DNA from: Vagococcus salmoninarum | GTDB taxonomy: Bacteria; Bacillota; Bacilli; Lactobacillales; Vagococcaceae | Reading direction: 5' to 3' | Assembly: GCF_003987495.1 (NCBI RefSeq) | Contig: NZ_NGJU01000024.1 | Location: forward strand, 1-40,696 | DNA: 40,696 nucleotides | In this document: in pieces, positions 29,579-37,426 of the stretch | Layout: every line of letters begins with the position of its first letter | How positions within the stretch are numbered: the stretch's first letter is position 1 | Program-made: the position numbers and the translations under genes | Notes under the pieces: model-generated | Databases searched by the model: none | What the model saw: the letters and a program-made list of their open reading frames with translations, nothing else | Told to the model about the DNA's origin: nothing

Positions 29579-30512
29579 CGTTACTCACCTCCTGCTCTTC
29601 TTTTAAGGCTACGCCGGATTTCTTTTTAGCAACAATCGTGGCAATCACTTCTGCAATATAAGCCCCGGCTTCAACAGCCGGTGTTCCGCCTTTTTGAATA
29701 TTGGAAATAACTGTGCGACGGGCTTCTGGCATCCCACTAGTTGGACGGTAAGCAATGTAAGCACTCATCGATTCTGCCGTGACTAAACCAGGGCGCTCAC
29801 CGATTAACATGCAGACACACTCGGCTTCCGTTAACTCGCCAATGGGGTCCATTGCTCCTACTCGGGAATATTTAATAAAGAGAGTTTCGGTATAAGCTAA
29901 ATCAAAGAGTTTTAGCCCTTGCTTAATCGCTGGTAAGATCGTCGCTAAGTTGGCTTCAATTGCCGCCGAACTCAAACCATCTCCAACAACAATTTGGACT
30001 GGTTGCTGCCCTTTAATCCGCTCCTTAATTTCAGCTTGAACCTCTTCACTAAACTCACGTCCAAGGTCTGGACGAGTAACGTACTCGTCTTTATCCTGAC
30101 ATTTCGTTTGAATCGGAATCAAATCGAGTTCTTCAATTAACTTCGTTGAAACGTCTGAGAAAACAGCATCTTGAGCTGCCGCATGATCTGCCCGGAAACG
30201 CAACATTGACTGGGTTTTATATCGTGGACCAGCTCGCCACAAACCTAAGCGGGCTGGGGTAAAAGCTTTCATCCGTAAATAGCCTTCTTCATCTGAAGCT
30301 TTTGGCACAAAAAATTGTTTTTTAATATCGACTTCCGTAATATCCGGTAAATAAGCTTCCTCGCCTTCGGCCTCTTCTAGTGGGAGGACTTCCTGTTGAT
30401 TGCCAGTTTCTAAGCCTTCACCTAAGCTTTCTAAGATCGTTTGCCGTTCCTCAGGCGGTAATTTAGCAAAGTAGTCACGAATTAAGGATTCAACTTGACC
30501 TGCCTTTTCCAT
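29568..30512 (-). CDS. eutC: Ethanolamine ammonia-lyase small subunit EutC
   Basis: EutC is the small subunit of the adenosylcobalamin-dependent enzyme that splits ethanolamine into acetaldehyde and ammonia. The 314-residue protein has the conserved core with [21 protein letters not shown] split over 106-130, [15 protein letters not shown], and the cobalamin-side segments [21 protein letters not shown] and [18 protein letters not shown]. The N-terminal 70 residues, with an amphipathic helix followed by an acidic linker, are likely the encapsulation region. It lies 18 bases after eutB. Confidence 0.95.
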   Translation of the reverse strand: MEKAGQVESLIRDYFAKLPPEERQTILESLGEGLETGNQQEVLPLEEAEGEEAYLPDITEVDIKKQFFVPKASDEEGYLRMKAFTPARLGLWRAGPRYKTQSMLRFRADHAAAQDAVFSDVSTKLIEELDLIPIQTKCQDKDEYVTRPDLGREFSEEVQAEIKERIKGQQPVQIVVGDGLSSAAIEANLATILPAIKQGLKLFDLAYTETLFIKYSRVGAMDPIGELTEAECVCMLIGERPGLVTAESMSAYIAYRPTSGMPEARRTVISNIQKGGTPAVEAGAYIAEVIATIVAKKKSGVALKEEQEVSNDVE

Positions 30513-30530
30513 TCTTATTCCAACCCCTTT

Positions 30531-31895
30531 CTATTTTAAGAAGATTGAGCCATCGCCAGCTCGTTCCGTTAAGCGACCATCAGCCATAATGCCCATTTTT
30601 TCTAACCATGTTTCAAATTCCCGAATCGGTCGTTTATCCAGCAAGTGGCGCATCGTCGCCGTTTCATGAAAACCAGTTGTTTGATAATTAAGCATGATGT
30701 CATCTGCGTGAGGGATTCCCATAATAAAGTTAACATTGGCAACACCTAGTAAGGTCGTTAAGTTTTCGGCATCATTTTGATCGGTTTTCATATGATTCGT
30801 ATAACAAATATCACAACCCATAGACAAGCCAGAAAGTTTCCCCATAAAGTGATCTTCTAAACCTGCTCGTAAGACTTGGGGTGAATCATACAAGTATTCT
30901 GGCCCGATAAAACCAACAACGGTATTGACCATAAAAGGATCATAGGCTTTAGCAAAACCATAACACCGCGCTTCCATTGTGACTTGATCCGTATCATAAT
31001 GGGCATTTGATGACAGTTCTGACCCTTGGCCGGTTTCAAAGTACATCACATTAGGCCCAACAACGGCACCAGTCTCTAAGGCTAAGGCTTGGGCTTCGAC
31101 TAAATCTTGACTATTAAACCCAAAGGCCGTGTTGCCTTTTTCAGAACCAGCAATCGATTGAAAGACTAACCCAGTTGGACTCCCCCGACGCATCGCTTCA
31201 ATTTGCGTTTTAATATGAGCTAAGACACAGGTTTGCGTTGGGATTTCCCACTTATTTTTAAAATCATCAAATTTATTTAAAATCCGCATCACACTTTCCG
31301 TTGAATCATCCACTGGGTTTAAACCAATTAGAGCATCCCCAATTCCAAAAGAAAGACCTTCCATCACCGTGGCCATAATGCCATCGATATTATCTGTCGT
31401 GTGATTTGGTTGCAGGCGGACAGACAAGCGACCTGGTTCGCCGATTGTTGTATTCGCTGTTTTAATGACAATTATTTTTTGAGCGCAGTAAATCAAGTCT
31501 AAGTTCGACATGATTTTAGTGACTGCAGCTACCATCTCTGAAGTTAAGCCCCGAGCCAGCTGCTTAATATCGTAATCTGTCGTCTTGAAATCGAGTAAAT
31601 ACTCCCGTAACTCCTCTACTGTCCAATGTTTAATTTTTTCGTAGGCCCGGCGATTGACACCGTCGATGATCACCCGAGTGACTTCATCTTCTTCGTAGGG
31701 AACGACTGGGGCATTGAATAAATCTACTAACTGCAACTGACTTAAAACAACTTTAGCTGCCACCCGCTCTTCTGCTGATAAAGCTGCTACCCGGGCTAAC
31801 AAGTCCCCGGATTTCAACTCATTGGCTTTCGCTAACACTTCTTTAATCGTTTGAAAACTGTACATCTTTCCAAAAAGTTTTGTTTTTAAAATCAT
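30531..31895 (-). CDS. eutB: Ethanolamine ammonia-lyase large subunit EutB
   Basis: EutB is the catalytic TIM-barrel subunit binding ethanolamine beneath adenosylcobalamin. Its 454-residue length matches the family. Visible segments include EVLAKANELKSGDLLA near the start, GLTSEMVAAVTKIMSNLDL, GEPGRLSVRLQPNHTTDN, and GCDICYTNHMKTDQND plus MGIPHADDIMLNYQTT in the substrate-binding second half. It lies directly after eutA and before eutC. No motif seems missing. Confidence 0.97.
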   Translation of the reverse strand: MILKTKLFGKMYSFQTIKEVLAKANELKSGDLLARVAALSAEERVAAKVVLSQLQLVDLFNAPVVPYEEDEVTRVIIDGVNRRAYEKIKHWTVEELREYLLDFKTTDYDIKQLARGLTSEMVAAVTKIMSNLDLIYCAQKIIVIKTANTTIGEPGRLSVRLQPNHTTDNIDGIMATVMEGLSFGIGDALIGLNPVDDSTESVMRILNKFDDFKNKWEIPTQTCVLAHIKTQIEAMRRGSPTGLVFQSIAGSEKGNTAFGFNSQDLVEAQALALETGAVVGPNVMYFETGQGSELSSNAHYDTDQVTMEARCYGFAKAYDPFMVNTVVGFIGPEYLYDSPQVLRAGLEDHFMGKLSGLSMGCDICYTNHMKTDQNDAENLTTLLGVANVNFIMGIPHADDIMLNYQTTGFHETATMRHLLDKRPIREFETWLEKMGIMADGRLTERAGDGSIFLK

Positions 31896-31913
31896 GGGAT
31901 TTTCCTTTCCAAC

Positions 31914-33347
31914 CTAATTAAAAATTAAGGTTTTAACAACAACAGGCAAGACATCCCCAGCCGCAACTGGCCGTCCAATATCGAGATAGTCACCATTTTC
32001 AATGGCTACCCGGTCAAAACAGACAAAGGGATAACCTTTTGGCAACAACATCCCGATAGATTGTCCCAGGGCCTTTGCCATATCTTCTTCAACACTAATA
32101 ACTAAAGTTTCTTGATTCTCGATTAGTTCTCCTAATCCAGCCAACACCCCTGCTGCTAGTTCACCGACCCTTTGAAAAGACGGGTCAACTTCCCCAACTA
32201 AGCCTAGGGCGATTGCTTGTGAGCCTTGACTTAATTTAAACCAATTGAGTTTTTGGCGAATGGCTTGACCAATCTGCTCCGAACTTCCTTCCTCGTCTGC
32301 TAAACTTAGCTTCAGAACTGGTCGGTTTTTGATTGGTAAAATTTCTTTCCGATAAGTAATCGTGCTGCCACTAATGGAAGTCGCATGGGATCCTGCGCCA
32401 ACCACTGTCGCCCGCAAAGTTTCCCGCGCCTTCAAGACGTTAAACGCTTTCATAATCTCTGATTGAGCAATTTCTACCCCTAGTAATAAGCCAATATCTC
32501 CGTATTTAAAAGGCTCTGTTAAGGCCTCATCTTTAATATAATCTGCCACTCCACCGGAAAAAGACACTGCTTTGATTTCCCGTTGAATTAACAAACTTTC
32601 TGTCGTTAAGATCCCTTGATAATAAGGACTGACTGGACCTAAATTCAGACTATTAGCTAACAGTTGAACCATAATCTTTAGTAATGGTTTTAAAGCTTTG
32701 GGGCTAACAGTCTTTCCTAAAATAAAATCAAAGCCTTCGCCTTCAATAATAGTTTGTAATTTGGGAGCGATATAAGTAATCCGTTGAGTCTCTTGATCAA
32801 TTTTAATTAAACGACCGCCAATGTCTAAACAACTTGTGCTAATCACCTCATTGTCATAAAAGAGGGCTAAATTAGTCGTGCCACCACCAATGTCTAAGTT
32901 AACAATCGTTGTGTGGTGTTCTTTCGAATAACTTTGAGCTCCCGCCCCACGACCAGCTAAGATACTTTCCAAGTCAGGACCAGCTGTCGCCACTACAAAA
33001 TCCCCAGCGTACTCACTTAAAGCTTGAGTGACAGTCTCAGCATTTTCTTTCCGAGCAGATTCCCCAGTGATGATAATCGCGCCAATATCAATACTTTCTT
33101 TGCTAATGCCAGCTAACTTGTACTGCTGGCTAATAAAACGTTCTAAAGGAATAACGTCAATTAAATGATTGCTACGTAAAGGTGTAAATAAACTTGGGCT
33201 TTGATAAATCACTTCTTTTTCGGTAATCGTGACCCGGGGGACCGTATAGACAGTCGCCATATTTTTAATCGAAAGTTTAGCGATAACCATTTGGGTAGTT
33301 GCCGTTCCTAAGTCAATGCCGACACTTAATAAATAATCTTTTCCCAT
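31914..33347 (-). CDS. eutA: Ethanolamine ammonia-lyase reactivating factor EutA
   Basis: EutA uses ATP to release damaged cobalamin from EutBC so that the enzyme can be reloaded. The 477-residue protein has an actin/Hsp70-like ATPase fold with the phosphate-1 loop VGIDLGTATTQMV (9-21) and phosphate-2 loop LDIGGGTTNLAL (151-162), plus VVGAGSHATSISGS. A strong AAGGAGGAG site lies before the ATG. It follows eutV by 40 bases and precedes eutB, the standard order in Firmicutes. Confidence 0.95.
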   Translation of the reverse strand: MGKDYLLSVGIDLGTATTQMVIAKLSIKNMATVYTVPRVTITEKEVIYQSPSLFTPLRSNHLIDVIPLERFISQQYKLAGISKESIDIGAIIITGESARKENAETVTQALSEYAGDFVVATAGPDLESILAGRGAGAQSYSKEHHTTIVNLDIGGGTTNLALFYDNEVISTSCLDIGGRLIKIDQETQRITYIAPKLQTIIEGEGFDFILGKTVSPKALKPLLKIMVQLLANSLNLGPVSPYYQGILTTESLLIQREIKAVSFSGGVADYIKDEALTEPFKYGDIGLLLGVEIAQSEIMKAFNVLKARETLRATVVGAGSHATSISGSTITYRKEILPIKNRPVLKLSLADEEGSSEQIGQAIRQKLNWFKLSQGSQAIALGLVGEVDPSFQRVGELAAGVLAGLGELIENQETLVISVEEDMAKALGQSIGMLLPKGYPFVCFDRVAIENGDYLDIGRPVAAGDVLPVVVKTLIFN

Positions 33348-33387
33348 GCTAGCTCCTCCTTAAACTGATTGAGCCTTTCAACAACAG

Positions 33388-33951
33388 CTAGTGAGACAAG
33401 ATTAACATCTCAGCAATGTCAATAATCGGACAGCGGTTTTCCATACTTAAACGGCGCATCTTTTGATAGGCTTTTTCTTCTGTTAATCCTTGACGACTCA
33501 TCAACATGCCTTTCGCTTGTTCGATTTTAATTCGTTGACTTAATTTATCATTGAGGGTGGCGATTTCCTTTTCTAGTCTCTTAATTTGTTGTTGTTTTTT
33601 AGTCACTAACTTGAGAATTAAAGCCAAGTTGTGCCCTTCATAAGGCGCCACTATAAACCCATCAACTTCATCAGTTATTTCTTTGGCTTCCTTTAGTTCT
33701 TTTTCATTTCGACTTGTAATAATCAAGCTTTCAGTCAACTTTTTTTCAACAATTATCTTAGCTAAATTTAAGCTATCCTTCTGCAATAAGGTACTACTTA
33801 AAAAAATCACATCTGCCTGTTGTAAGTCAGTCACTTCTAACAACTTAAAGACACTGTTAACTTTAATTACTTGAAACTCCCGATTTTCCAAGAGCTTTTT
33901 TAATTGCTGACTTTCCTCTGAATCATAATCGACAATGATTATTTTCCCCAC
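33388..33951 (-). CDS. eutV: EutV-like ANTAR antiterminator with a degenerate receiver
   Basis: A 187-residue protein with an N-terminal receiver-like domain (about 1-115), a coiled-coil linker (115-138) and an ANTAR RNA-binding domain (139-185) with KIEQAKGMLMSRQGLTEEKAY and a MRRLSMENRCPI stretch. EutV normally binds paired RNA hairpins to stop terminators forming. In this copy the usual phospho-accepting Asp at the end of the third strand is Ser52 (ADVIFLSS), and the conserved Lys of the fifth strand is Ala102 (FIVAPY). The acidic pair near residue 8-10 remains. The start is GTG. No eutW histidine kinase gene is found next to it or anywhere in the window. How its activity is switched is therefore unclear. 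Confidence 0.88.
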   Translation of the reverse strand: MGKIIIVDYDSEESQQLKKLLENREFQVIKVNSVFKLLEVTDLQQADVIFLSSTLLQKDSLNLAKIIVEKKLTESLIITSRNEKELKEAKEITDEVDGFIVAPYEGHNLALILKLVTKKQQQIKRLEKEIATLNDKLSQRIKIEQAKGMLMSRQGLTEEKAYQKMRRLSMENRCPIIDIAEMLILSH

Positions 33952-33975
33952 TTCAATTCCCCTTTTCTATCTAAC

Positions 33976-34323
33976 TTACGTTCGTGTCACCTCAGTGCAA
34001 GTAAAGTTCAAAGTCTTTGCTAGCTCTTTAACTACTGCTGTTAAAGCAACTTCCACCGCACTAATTTCACCAGTAATAATCACGGAGCCACTAAACCGAT
34101 CAACTAAACTTAGACTGACTTGACTGGCTTTTAAAGCGACGTCTGCCGCAATAATCGCCCCTTCACTCGGAGTAATCGTAAAAACTCCTAAGGCTTCCTT
34201 GTTACCTTCGATAATTCCTAATTTTTGATAACTATCTTCCGTTGGATTAGCCATTAAGTGAGCTAATGTGACTTGTTTACCTGGAACATATTCTTGAATA
34301 AAACGTTGTTTTTCCTCTGCCAT
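33976..34323 (-). CDS. eutS: EutS-type shell protein, copy 2
   Basis: A 115-residue single-BMC protein of the permuted EutS type whose bent hexamers help form compartment edges. It has the EutS N-terminal strand [19 protein letters not shown] and later [18 protein letters not shown] and [18 protein letters not shown]. It is clearly related to the copy at 35899-36237 but differs at many positions, so this is an old duplication rather than a recent one. It is the first gene after the riboswitch and terminators and is followed 24 bases later by eutV. Confidence 0.9.
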   Translation of the reverse strand: MAEEKQRFIQEYVPGKQVTLAHLMANPTEDSYQKLGIIEGNKEALGVFTITPSEGAIIAADVALKASQVSLSLVDRFSGSVIITGEISAVEVALTAVVKELAKTLNFTCTEVTRT

Positions 34324-34362
34324 TTAGCACCTCACTCTCTCCCCATAGAAATTAAAAGGATT

Positions 34363-34413
34363 AAAAAAAACTGCCTAAAAGACTAACTTAGTCTTTGGGC
34401 AGCCTCGTTGCTG
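34363..34413 (-). terminator. Terminator T2 overlapped by an ANTAR-type hairpin before eutS copy 2
   Basis: On the minus strand CAGC-AACGAG-GCTG (34413-34400) forms a stem with a six-base loop having A at position 1 and G at position 4, the pattern described for EutV/ANTAR RNA targets. Its last bases overlap the start of a terminator with CTGCC/GGCAG and AAAGACTAA-type inner pairing (34371-34402), followed by eight T (34363-34370). Binding of EutV should block the terminator. A canonical partner hairpin directly upstream was not found. Confidence 0.8.
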
Positions 34414-34430
34414 AAAATAGTCTTCACATC

Positions 34431-34475
34431 AAAAAAACAGGAAGCACCTTATTGTGCAACTAACGCTCCCTGTTT
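34431..34475 (-). terminator. Terminator T1 after the cobalamin riboswitch
   Basis: The arms 34435-34445 and 34465-34475 pair over 11 bases with one G-T pair, and an inner GCAC/GTGC stem (34444-34457) caps it; seven T follow (34431-34437). It is well placed as the expression platform of the riboswitch. The inner loop AATAAG is six bases but has A rather than G at position 4, so it is at best a poor ANTAR site. Confidence 0.8.
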
Positions 34476-34499
34476 GATTCTTAGACAATTTAACTAAAA

Positions 34500-34695
34500 A
34501 AGTCTCGTATCATCCCAGGCTTACGTAAACTAAGGCGCGTTAAATAAACTTAGTTCACTTTTGCTGTTTTACCACGAAACAGTCCGATTATACTCAGTTT
34601 AAATCGAAAGACCTGACTTTAAGCTCGCGCTTTTCACAGTGGCGGGACCGTGTTGGATTTTCACCAAACTTCCAGCGATTTAGACCTTTTACTAG
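34500..34695 (-). ncRNA. Cobalamin (B12) riboswitch
   Basis: The minus strand carries the core of cobalamin riboswitches: GGTGAAAATCC then AACACGGTCCCGCCACTGTGA (34665-34634, written in two parts), preceded by GCTGGAAGTT and followed by the AGTCAGGTCTTTCG element (34618-34605) resembling the 3' conserved box. Peripheral stems extend to about 34500. It senses adenosylcobalamin, the cofactor of EutBC. It precedes terminator T1, the ANTAR terminator T2, eutS copy 2 and eutV. In Enterococcus and Listeria a similar element makes a small RNA that captures EutV when B12 is absent; here it could also act in cis. Confidence 0.92.
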
Positions 34696-34699
34696 CTGA

Positions 34700-34728
34700 A
34701 TTCTAACATAAAAAAAAACAGCCTGCAA
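34700..34728 (-). promoter_or_regulatory. Promoter of the riboswitch transcript
   Basis: TTGCAG (34723-34728) and TAGAAT (34700-34705) are 17 bases apart on the minus strand, with TGT just upstream of the -10 as an extended element. The start near 34693 coincides with the 5' edge of the riboswitch. The stretch 34729-34850, between here and the end of the adenosyltransferase gene, holds no clear terminator or gene. Confidence 0.65.
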
Positions 34729-34850
34729 ACATAATAATTGACTTCTAATAAAGATATTTATTGTTCATTTGACGCGAACAGAGCTGATCTTTGTATTACG
34801 TTTAAATAGTTTAAAATAACAACGCAATCGTCTCTTTCCGTTTTATAACT

Positions 34851-35408
34851 TTAATTATAAAAGACTTGGCTATTCCGTCGGTAATTAATATCTTTACGAC
34901 CTTCTCGATAGTTAATCAACCGAGCGGCTGCATAAAAATAATCTGATAAGCGATTTAACACTTTTAAAACATCTGGATTGATTTCCCCGGTTAAACTAGT
35001 AGCGACTACTTCTCGTTCCGCTCGGCGCGTAATCGTCCTGGCAATGTGTAACTGGCTAGCGACGACAGTTCCCCCAGGTAAGATAAATTCAGTTAATTTC
35101 GGGGGATGGTGTAAATAATAGTCAATCTTACTTTCAAGCCAAGGCGTTACCCCTTGTTCAGTCCGATAACCTTTTTGACTTGTAGGTGTTGCCATATCAG
35201 TGCCACAATCAAATAACACTTGCTGAACTTCTATTAAATCATGTTTTAAGTCGATGTCATGTTGCAACTGACTAATGATCAAGCCCACATAAGAATTCAA
35301 TTCATCAATCGTTCCATATGCACTGACTCTAATCGCCGATTTACTCATAATTTCGCCACCGATAATACTTGTTGTACCACGGTCACCGGTTTTCGTATAA
35401 ATATTCAT
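34851..35408 (-). CDS. PduO-type ATP:cob(I)alamin adenosyltransferase
   Basis: It attaches the adenosyl group to cob(I)alamin, making the cofactor that EutBC needs. The 185-residue protein is a PduO-type four-helix bundle: YTKTGDRGTTSIIGG at the N-terminus for ATP binding, SAYGTIDELNSYVG, FILPGGT, ARTITRRAERE and LNRLSDYFYAAARLIN. It replaces the unrelated EutT type of enteric bacteria, although eut annotations often still call it eutT. It lies 19 bases after eutP and ends the first eut transcription unit. Confidence 0.92.
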   Translation of the reverse strand: MNIYTKTGDRGTTSIIGGEIMSKSAIRVSAYGTIDELNSYVGLIISQLQHDIDLKHDLIEVQQVLFDCGTDMATPTSQKGYRTEQGVTPWLESKIDYYLHHPPKLTEFILPGGTVVASQLHIARTITRRAEREVVATSLTGEINPDVLKVLNRLSDYFYAAARLINYREGRKDINYRRNSQVFYN

Positions 35409-35426
35409 CCTCTCAACTCCTTTTAG

Positions 35427-35873
35427 TCATTCTTTAACTGTCTCTTCTTGTAAAAAGGCGAGCAATTGACTGATTCCTTGCTGGTTCACGGCTGACACTT
35501 GGAAAATTCGCCTTGCACCAGCTACTTTGAGACGGCTTTCTAGCTGGCTTAATTGCCTTTGGCTGACTGAGAGATCAGTTTTCGTAATAATTCCAATTAC
35601 TGGCCGTTGAAACAAGGTGGCAAAAGCGGGTGGGTAAGGGTCTAGCTGATCCGTTAAACTATGAACTAAACCAACGATATCAGCTTCCAAGGCTGATATT
35701 TGTAAGGCACTGTATAATTGACGCCTTTGGGTAAACTCCCCAGCAGTATCGATTGTTAATGGGTAAAATTCAATGCCTTGGGTTTTCTGGTAACTCATTT
35801 TCTCACCAGCCAAAGCTTGGCATAAACTCGTTTTTCCTGAACTGACTGGGCCAACTAACATTAACCGTTTCAT
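35427..35873 (-). CDS. eutP: EutP, Ras-like P-loop NTPase / acetate kinase-like protein
   Basis: A 148-residue single-domain P-loop protein with Walker A GPVSSGKTS near the N-terminus, DTAGEF as switch II, and TKTD as the base-recognition motif. EutP/PduV proteins belong to the Ras-like GTPase fold; Salmonella EutP is reported to have acetate kinase activity, and PduV interacts with the compartment shell. The ATG at 35873 is chosen over a TTG two codons earlier because AGGAGG lies six bases from it. It follows eutS copy 1 by 25 bases. Confidence 0.9.
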   Translation of the reverse strand: MKRLMLVGPVSSGKTSLCQALAGEKMSYQKTQGIEFYPLTIDTAGEFTQRRQLYSALQISALEADIVGLVHSLTDQLDPYPPAFATLFQRPVIGIITKTDLSVSQRQLSQLESRLKVAGARRIFQVSAVNQQGISQLLAFLQEETVKE

Positions 35874-35898
35874 CTGCAACCTCCTCTGACTCTGTCCT

Positions 35899-36237
35899 TT
35901 AAGTTTTAGTAATCGCTGTACTCGTTATTTTTAAGCGTTGATTTAAGGCTTTTAAAACTGCTTCAAGGGCCACTTCCACTGCCGCTATTTCACCAGTTAA
36001 CATGACCGCTCCACTAAAACGATCCATAAAAGCAACGTTGACTGGCCCTGCTTTGGCAGCAATGTCTGCCGCGATTATCGCACCTTCCCCTGGGGTGATC
36101 GTTAAAATTCCTAAAGCCTGGCCTGAATGTTCACTGAGACCAATCTTAGTGTAGAGTTCTGGCTGAGGTTGAGCGACAATATGGGCAATCGTCACTTGGC
36201 GACCTGGCACTGATTCTTGAATAATTCGCTTTTTCAT
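35899..36237 (-). CDS. eutS: EutS-type shell protein, copy 1
   Basis: A 112-residue permuted BMC protein with [38 protein letters not shown] and MDRFSGAVMLTGEIAAVE. The frame is open for 25 codons upstream, but those run through the terminator T run and hairpin, so the ATG at 36237 preceded by AAAGGA is the start. It is the first gene of the unit eutS-eutP-adenosyltransferase and its expression depends on read-through of the terminator directly upstream. Compare copy 2 at 33976-34323. Confidence 0.92.
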   Translation of the reverse strand: MKKRIIQESVPGRQVTIAHIVAQPQPELYTKIGLSEHSGQALGILTITPGEGAIIAADIAAKAGPVNVAFMDRFSGAVMLTGEIAAVEVALEAVLKALNQRLKITSTAITKT

Positions 36238-36261
36238 AAGTTTTTCCTTTCTTAAATCACA

Positions 36262-36323
36262 AAAAAACAGCGCAAAAGAAGTTATCTTTTGCGCCGTTGC
36301 ATCTCTCGTCACATCGTTGTGAC
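36262..36323 (-). promoter_or_regulatory. EutV-type dual hairpin overlapping a terminator, before eutS copy 1
   Basis: On the minus strand the first hairpin is GTCAC-AACGAT-GTGAC (36323-36308) and the second TGC-AACGGC-GCA (36301-36290). Both have six-base loops with A at position 1 and G at position 4, as described for EutV targets, and are 6 bases apart. The second overlaps the 3'-running terminator stem (36270-36279 with 36285-36294, perfect 10 bp), followed by a T run to 36262. EutV binding would hold the second hairpin and prevent termination. This is a textbook case of the mechanism known from Enterococcus faecalis. Confidence 0.9.
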
Positions 36324-36332
36324 CTTTTTTTT

Positions 36333-36361
36333 AGTTTAACAAATCTCTTAGCCCAGGTCAA
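36333..36361 (-). promoter_or_regulatory. Promoter of the eutS-eutP-adenosyltransferase unit
   Basis: TTGACC (36356-36361) and TAAACT (36333-36338) are exactly 17 bases apart on the minus strand, with TGT before the -10. The start would be near 36326, just before the first EutV hairpin, leaving the terminator as the control point. It lies immediately after the tsaD stop at 36380. Confidence 0.75.
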
Positions 36362-36379
36362 AATTTTAAGTTAATTCCC

Positions 36380-37399
36380 TTATTCTGATAAGGTTAAGCT
36401 TGGATCAGCATTTAAGTTCCAGCCAGCATAGTTACCTTTAGCTAGTTCAATACTTGCAGCCGCCCCAATCATTGCGGCATTGTCACCACAAAGTCTTAAA
36501 GGTGGCACGATTAATTTCACTTCAGGTAGTTCTTCAAGAACAGCTTGACTTAAGGCAGCTCGCAACCCTTTATTAGCCGCTACTCCCCCAGCCATAATCA
36601 GTTGCTTAACGTCGTAAGCGTGACAAGCTTTCAAGGTTTTAGTAACTAGGACTTCCACGACACTAGCCTGAAAACTAGCTGCTAAATCTGCTTTATCTAA
36701 GACTTCGCCCTTTTGTTCGGCATTGTGATACCGATTAATAAAGGAACTTTTTAAGCCACTAAAGCTAAAATCATAATTTGGCTCTTTAAGCATTGCCCGA
36801 GGAAAATTAAATGTATCTTGACCTTGATGAGCCAATTCGTCTAACTCTTTCCCACTTGGGTAATTTAAGCCTAACACCCGCCCAACTTTATCGTAAGCTT
36901 CTCCTGCAGCATCATCTCGGGTTTCACCAATCACTTGATACTCCCCATCAGCCTTCATATAAACGAGTTCTGTATGACCGCCACTAACGAGTAAGGTCAT
37001 TAATGGAAACACTAACGGCTCAACAAAGCTAGCAGCATAAATATGGCCAGCCATATGATTAACTGGGATTAACGGTAAGTCATGAGCCCAAGCAAACGCC
37101 TTAGCGGCACTAATGCCAATTAATAACGCCCCAACTAAACCAGGTCCTTCGGTGACGGCTACTGCTGTTAACTCTGAAACAACCACTTTCGCCTCACTTA
37201 AAGCTTCTTCCATACACAAAGTAATTTGCTCCACATGATGACGACTGGCGACTTCTGGAACGACACCACCAAATCGGCGATGGCTTAAAATTTGGGAAGC
37301 CACAATATTTGATAAAATGTGATTGCCATTTTCAATCACAGCAACGCTAGTTTCATCACAACTACTTTCAATTGCCAGAATTAACTGTCTCTTTGTCAT
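36380..37399 (-). CDS. tsaD: tRNA N6-adenosine threonylcarbamoyltransferase TsaD
   Basis: TsaD transfers the threonylcarbamoyl group to A37 of ANN-decoding tRNAs, working with TsaB and TsaE. The 339-residue ASKHA-fold protein has [12 protein letters not shown] (10-21), the metal-binding HMAGH (115-119), [10 protein letters not shown], the KELDELA region and [11 protein letters not shown]. It is the last gene of the tsaB-GNAT-rimI-tsaD operon, 27 bases after rimI. No terminator of its own is seen; the eut promoter starts right after its stop. Confidence 0.97.
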   Translation of the reverse strand: MTKRQLILAIESSCDETSVAVIENGNHILSNIVASQILSHRRFGGVVPEVASRHHVEQITLCMEEALSEAKVVVSELTAVAVTEGPGLVGALLIGISAAKAFAWAHDLPLIPVNHMAGHIYAASFVEPLVFPLMTLLVSGGHTELVYMKADGEYQVIGETRDDAAGEAYDKVGRVLGLNYPSGKELDELAHQGQDTFNFPRAMLKEPNYDFSFSGLKSSFINRYHNAEQKGEVLDKADLAASFQASVVEVLVTKTLKACHAYDVKQLIMAGGVAANKGLRAALSQAVLEELPEVKLIVPPLRLCGDNAAMIGAAASIELAKGNYAGWNLNADPSLTLSE

Positions 37400-37426
37400 T
37401 TTGTTCTTTCTCTCCAGTCTCCATAA

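Noticed and set aside
34704-34722. T run on the minus strand before the riboswitch as a terminator of the adenosyltransferase gene
   Set aside because: No stable stem precedes the T run; the sequence fits better as promoter spacer.
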